Positions 59,515-64,000 of a stretch of 64,000 nt of DNA are shown here, piece after piece. Both the position numbers and the translations under genes were made by a program. The stretch lies in contig OY365810.1 of the NCBI GenBank assembly GCA_959347315.1, forward strand, positions 32,145,083 to 32,209,082, read 5' to 3'. This DNA comes from Bimastos eiseni (lineage: Eukaryota > Annelida > Clitellata > Crassiclitellata > Lumbricidae). Under the pieces are notes generated by a model that saw only the letters and a program-made list of their open reading frames with translations, was not told the origin of the DNA and made no database searches. Within the stretch, counting starts at the first letter, position 1. Each line of letters opens with the position of its first letter.

Positions 59515-60603
59515 GTCCAGTTATGATGAAGAAATGGACAATTAAGAGGACATGTAGCAGAAGCAGTGAGTGAGTGAACGGGCGATTAATCAAAATTACG
59601 AACTCGTCTTGTTTCCTCTGAGAATGTTCTTCTTCTCCGAAGTCGCTATATATCAGACGGTAATATCTTGCATGATGACACATGCAGTACATAGCCAACA
59701 TTGTCTTCTCACATGTCATCAACCGTCACAGATTCCCCGTCGTCGATACGACCTGATCAAGAATTAGGAATATGATGTCACCTACCAATTCCTGATAGAA
59801 TTAGGTGACTGGGTTTGCTTTTGATTGGGAGCCCATCACTTGTTACTTTTTAAGTTAGCTGAGCTTTGTTCGCCTATTGACGAGCTTAAGTCGCTAATGA
59901 TTTTTTGCTGTTTCATAACATTTTTGTGATGTACACGAACACTCTGTGCTGAAAGACCGTTGGCCTTAATAGTAATTATGTGATAGGCGGCTCATGGAGG
60001 AAGGAACTTGAGAACTATTATGATAATACAAATGGAAGGCAGATGAAGATACAGTTTTGCCAGCAATAAAGTTGTAAGGAAATAAGGGCATAGGCTTATA
60101 GTCCAAATCATGAGGTGGTGAAAACGAAATGTGTTAGGCCTATGTATGAACAAAGGCACACAATATAGGAGATCCAACCTTCTGTGAAGTATATGCCTAC
60201 TGTTGAAAGTCCCCATGCCCATATACGTCCAAATAATTTTTAGAAGAAGAAGCGACCAGGAAGTCATGGAATATTTTGAGTTCTGTTTGACAAGTCACCT
60301 ACATGTAATTATATTCTTTCACATGTATCGCAATCGCAGTTGAGTACATTGTATTTACTTCGAAAACGGTCACCGTCAAGTTTTGGCTCGTTACAACTTT
60401 TTCAGACTGTGGTAGCAACTCCAGTTTAGCGACACTGCGATAACAAAGAGCATTAGCGTCGCCCACCAGGCTTGGAACTGGCAGTGTCAGTGTGCAAACA
60501 AGGTTGGAACTATTGTGTGAAATATTTTCTTTTTATATCAAACTGACAAAACGCAGTATGATTACAAATCTAGTATGAAAACGTTGATACATCGAAGTCA
60601 ACT

Positions 60604-60840
60604 ATTCTTCTTATTATTATTATAGCATTTTTATATAGTGCCCCTTCAAGATCTACCAGCAGCCGCGCAGGGCGCCTATTAAGCTATAATCTAATTTAAC
60701 CAACGCCGCCGCCTTGCGAAGAAGGACTAGTCAACCTTAATGGGGATGCGGGTATCGAACTCGATTCTTCAGCTCTGTGCCCCAGTGGGTCATCCATTAC
60801 TCTACGGTCGCTACTACACGCCTCGACCAACCGAGGTTAT
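60604..60840 (-). mobile_element. tRNA-like SINE with (AAT)n tail, mate
   Basis: Mate of 16266-16502. Confidence 0.6.
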
Positions 60841-61336
60841 TCACTCGGTTCCTCGATTTATGGACAAATCTGATCGTTTCTGCTGAGAAATCCTCACTAT
60901 AGGTCACTTGATCGATAAGAGGATCACTGCCACGTCGACTCAGCGATTTGGACGCCGCATCTTTCCCCATGAAAAATTCGAAGTCCCTTGAGATTTTAAC
61001 TGATTCCGCAGGCTATAGGCCTAATTTCATTTAATCCTGAAACTATGAAATAGCCATGCACCTCATCTTTATAATTATATGATATCCCTATGATGCTGAC
61101 CACAGATGCCGACCTTCCAACTGTTATTTATTCATGCAATGAATAACATAATTAGTAATCTACTTCTATCATGTCATATCACAAAATTACAGCATAACAT
61201 CACCAATGTAATTATCAGATGGTGATACGGACATCGTTACAGCACTAGCATTGTTGCGCAAGCGTTGAACATAATTATTCAAGAGCGTTGAAATTATTCG
61301 ACAGCACTGAGTTTATTCACAAGCGTTGAACTCGAA

Positions 61337-61482
61337 TTAATCCTTATGTTGCACATACTTCAATGCAGAAGACAGAATTGATTCTGCATTATTATCAGGA
61401 TTTTCGATTATATTAAGGATTTGAAGTGGTAGATCTACGTATTCTAGATCAGGTGGTACGTACACAGAGTGAAATTTTAATT
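61337..61482 (-). CDS. Candidate terminal exon of an unrelated gene, mate
   Basis: Mate of 16999-17144; identical reading. Unrecognised. Confidence 0.25.
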
Positions 61483-61757
61483 CTGAAACGTCTTTGAGTG
61501 TATATATATATATCTGTTTAATTATGTGGATCTTAAACATGCATCTGGTCTTTAATAGAGTGCACTTCAATAGCCTCACTCTCAAATAGTGCACACATGG
61601 TGTCACATATATACACACACATACACAAGCCACACGCTGCGAACATGATGTTGAAAAAGTGGTCTACTGCATGCAAACAGGTGCTCACATGCACAAAACA
61701 ATAAAACTAGTGTTTATCAGAAGATTTTATCTCTTTTGTTTTATGAGACTAGTTCCT

Positions 61758-62043
61758 TGACAACTATTCCATTCCTCAGCAAATGATCCAGAGTGTAATG
61801 AGATATTATGGCAACGCGTCTTCTTACCGTTCGCATGGCATAATGAAACCTCCTTTAGCATTGGCAGTGTATTCGTGCTATGTAATATTTCAGACAAACA
61901 TGAACATACGAGAGTATTTTAATAGTGCAGATTCTTTCTACGTGTTTATCAAGCATAAGTTCACGGCTATAGTAATCGTTGTACAGCCTGATGGTCGTGT
62001 GTTAGTAGGCTCTACTGTTGCTTCGGCTGCCAGATAGCGCTCA
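61758..62043. promoter_or_regulatory. Conserved intergenic block, gamma mate (function unknown)
   Basis: Mate of 17420-17705. Confidence 0.4.
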
Positions 62044-62735
62044 AGATAACGCATGAGAACCAAACATATTTTACGTTGGCTGTATTTCTTGCATTGGTTG
62101 AATGGAAAACTCTCCCCCTCCCCGTATTCAATTGGCGTTTAATGATCACTAAATCGTCTGAATGATTGCTAGCAATGCACTCCTAACGCGACAAGTGTCG
62201 AAGTAGTAATATTTCATCGATCTATATTCAGCATCAATTTGGAGTCGACAATATTGGCCACTTTTGAAGAAACACTAAGCTTCCTTCATTGGTTCGCATT
62301 CCCTAGATTCAAGACCTGATATACCAGATTTAATTAATTCAAGCATCACCTAAGACAACCTGCACTCAATCTAATACAAGGCATAGGAAAATACCGACCC
62401 GGTTAACCACATTGGGTTTAGAGCGCTAGTCACCCGATAAGAGGCCTGAAGGTGTGGTTCGTTAATAGAGGGAAACTCATTTCAAAAACTCGAATCTCTT
62501 GCTAGCTAAGAACGCACAAGGGGCATTGAATATACTTCAGCGTTCACAGAAACACTCATTGACGATGTGAAAATCAGATTTGTAAAGATAAATCTAAGAT
62601 TTAAATTGCATACTTAAGTGTCTAATGCCTAGGCTCCTTTTAAAAATCTCTCAAACTGCACCAGACAATGAAGTGCGTGTGTGCGCGTGTGTAGGTGTAA
62701 GTGTATGTGTGTGTAATTGTGTGTGTGCATATCAT

Positions 62736-63275
62736 TTACGAAAAGTACTGAGCTGGTTTTATCTTGATGCCATTCGGACAAACGATCAGAAGTTCTCTGT
62801 CAGCAGAGCTCCGTCGTACATCCAGTTGTCCATGATGGCTCGTGTACCGTGAAACATTGTATTGGAAATGGTGGGCCATTAATATATTGATAGCCGACTG
62901 ATCAAATCGATGACATCCAGCCCAGATGTCCTTCCCTTTGAAATGACATTCCAACGCGTGAGTCGGAGACATGCATTCCTCTCTAAGAGCACATAACACC
63001 CACCAGATGATGATCCTGGTATATATTTCTTCCGTTCGCTGAATGTAGATACTGTTGGCTCCGTACTGTTGGGTATTGGCTGCTGCCGAGGCAGAAATAG
63101 GAAGAAATGTATACATCCCCTTGTGCGTTGCTGCAAAATTGGAATGGCCACTGTAGTCAAATGTCAGAATTCCACCGCTGCTAGATACTTCGTCCAGTGT
63201 CAGACTTAGATTGTTCGTATTAAATCGGATTGATGAATCTGTCCAGAAGACTCGAGGAAACTCAGATAGTACCTC
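62736..63275 (-). CDS. Gene H: exon 4 only, gene runs off the window
   Basis: 179 codons plus stop, the same reading as exon 4 of gene C, beginning at a CAG acceptor (63275) with EVLSEFPRVFWTDSSIRF and containing CHRFDQSAINIL. By the gamma offset its exon 3 would start just beyond the window (about 64218), so integrity cannot be judged. Confidence 0.8.
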   Translation of the reverse strand, partial: EVLSEFPRVFWTDSSIRFNTNNLSLTLDEVSSSGGILTFDYSGHSNFAATHKGMYTFLPISASAAANTQQYGANSIYIQRTEEIYTRIIIWWVLCALREECMSPTHALECHFKGKDIWAGCHRFDQSAINILMAHHFQYNVSRYTSHHGQLDVRRSSADRELLIVCPNGIKIKPAQYFS

Positions 63276-64000
63276 CTGGAATGTTTCATAAGGACAAAAT
63301 AACATTTTAAGTTGGACAAATAAAGAAAAATTTTTTTTAGCTCACCAACATGTTTCAGAATGTCTCGTGTAATGAATATATAGATACCTCTCTTCATAGG
63401 CATACAAATATGGCCCGTCCATCTGGAAGTGGAACATGCTACCAACCCAAGTAACTAATATGACATCATTGCACCAGTTTAAGAATAACCTAAAACTTTC
63501 TTACCAAACGGTTAGATAAAGTTACTTGTTGTTGCAACATTGCTTGTCATGACATGATGTATTCGATGCTTTGATATGGTGGTGCGAGAAAATTTTTTAT
63601 AATTTACTTTCGAGGTAGGCTAATTTAACGTCGATGGGTCGCCTCTGTTAGCTGAATGGTTAGTTCTTCTGGGATTTCACTTGTTCACTGCATGATTACG
63701 TTACACTACCATTTCCGTGTTTGTGTGCTATGTTTTGTCCGGTGAATAGAATATTGATTGATTGATTGATAGGCATATTTGACATGAACTTGAAATACTG
63801 CGCAAATCTGTGATGGTGAATTTACCAGTTATGATATTTACATAAGCTGGGTAGATAATCAATTTGCTTCATGCGACACCCCATGAATTATAATTACATT
63901 GAACCAGAAACGCTGCATAGGATACATAGACTCGTACGAAGATAGTTCACAACCTTCGTAAGTGTTGGTGCTCAGGCTTCGAATCCCATGAACCAATGAC

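Larger units (their letters stand above)
58218..64000. repeat. Segmental duplication gamma, right copy
   Basis: Mate of 13880-19662; it runs off the window end, so the true length is greater than 5.78 kb. Confidence 0.92.

Overview
The window looks like nuclear DNA of an animal, most probably a marine deuterostome invertebrate (echinoderm-like). The reasons are small coding exons separated by long AT-rich introns with GT/AG borders, tRNA-derived SINEs, decayed LINEs and hAT transposons, long (AAT)n microsatellites, and a high density of the octamer TAGGCCTA. The organism assignment is an inference from sequence texture. There is no bacterial operon, rRNA, CRISPR array or viral genome.

The main content is a tandem, all-minus-strand array of one gene family. 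A complete member has four exons that all begin and end in phase 0: exon 1 (43-52 codons) is a signal anchor, exon 2 (105-106 codons) carries VFVTAAN and IYFYDLD motifs, exon 3 (35 codons) carries C..(I/L)YR.FN..RYPSH and FKPL(I/V)(I/V)H, and exon 4 (180-181 codons with stop) carries FW.D(S/A)SIRF, a four-cysteine stretch and CHRFDQ.A(L/I)NIL. The motif order suggests a DUF1647-like (PF07801) luminal type II membrane protein with a possible glycosyltransferase-like fold; this call is from memory of the family. Nine loci are visible: A (1860-8003), F (12864-14801), C (18398-24550), E (27298-30449), an orphan exon 2 (31078-31405), B (34004-40133), D (45496-51294), G (53799-59139) and a truncated H (from 62736). 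A, B, D and G read as intact (371, 371, 363 and 372 aa). C has a 2-bp frameshift, F lacks exon 3, E lacks exons 2 and 3, and the orphan has a 7-bp tandem duplication.

The array was built by overlapping segmental duplications: alpha 1-10.88 kb = 32.98-43.01 kb (diverged by scattered SNPs and indels); beta 11.98-13.84 = 44.51-46.47 kb; gamma 13.88-19.66 = 58.22-64.00 kb (constant offset of 44,338, no difference noticed); delta 17.37-19.75 = 26.27-28.69 kb; epsilon 19.83-26.27 = 46.57-53.31 kb. The junctions between blocks coincide with the broken or chimeric genes. Exon 4 of gene D is a patchwork of two paralogues, which points to gene conversion.

Introns and intergenic DNA hold mobile-element debris: a hAT copy with a perfect 8-bp target duplication in intron 3 of G, a second hAT relic in the broken gene E, several LINE 3' fragments whose tails run into (AAT)n, two tRNA-derived SINE types, a foldback element with internal tandem repeats, an inverted pair of short satellites, and a near-perfect 43-bp-arm hairpin at 32.2 kb.
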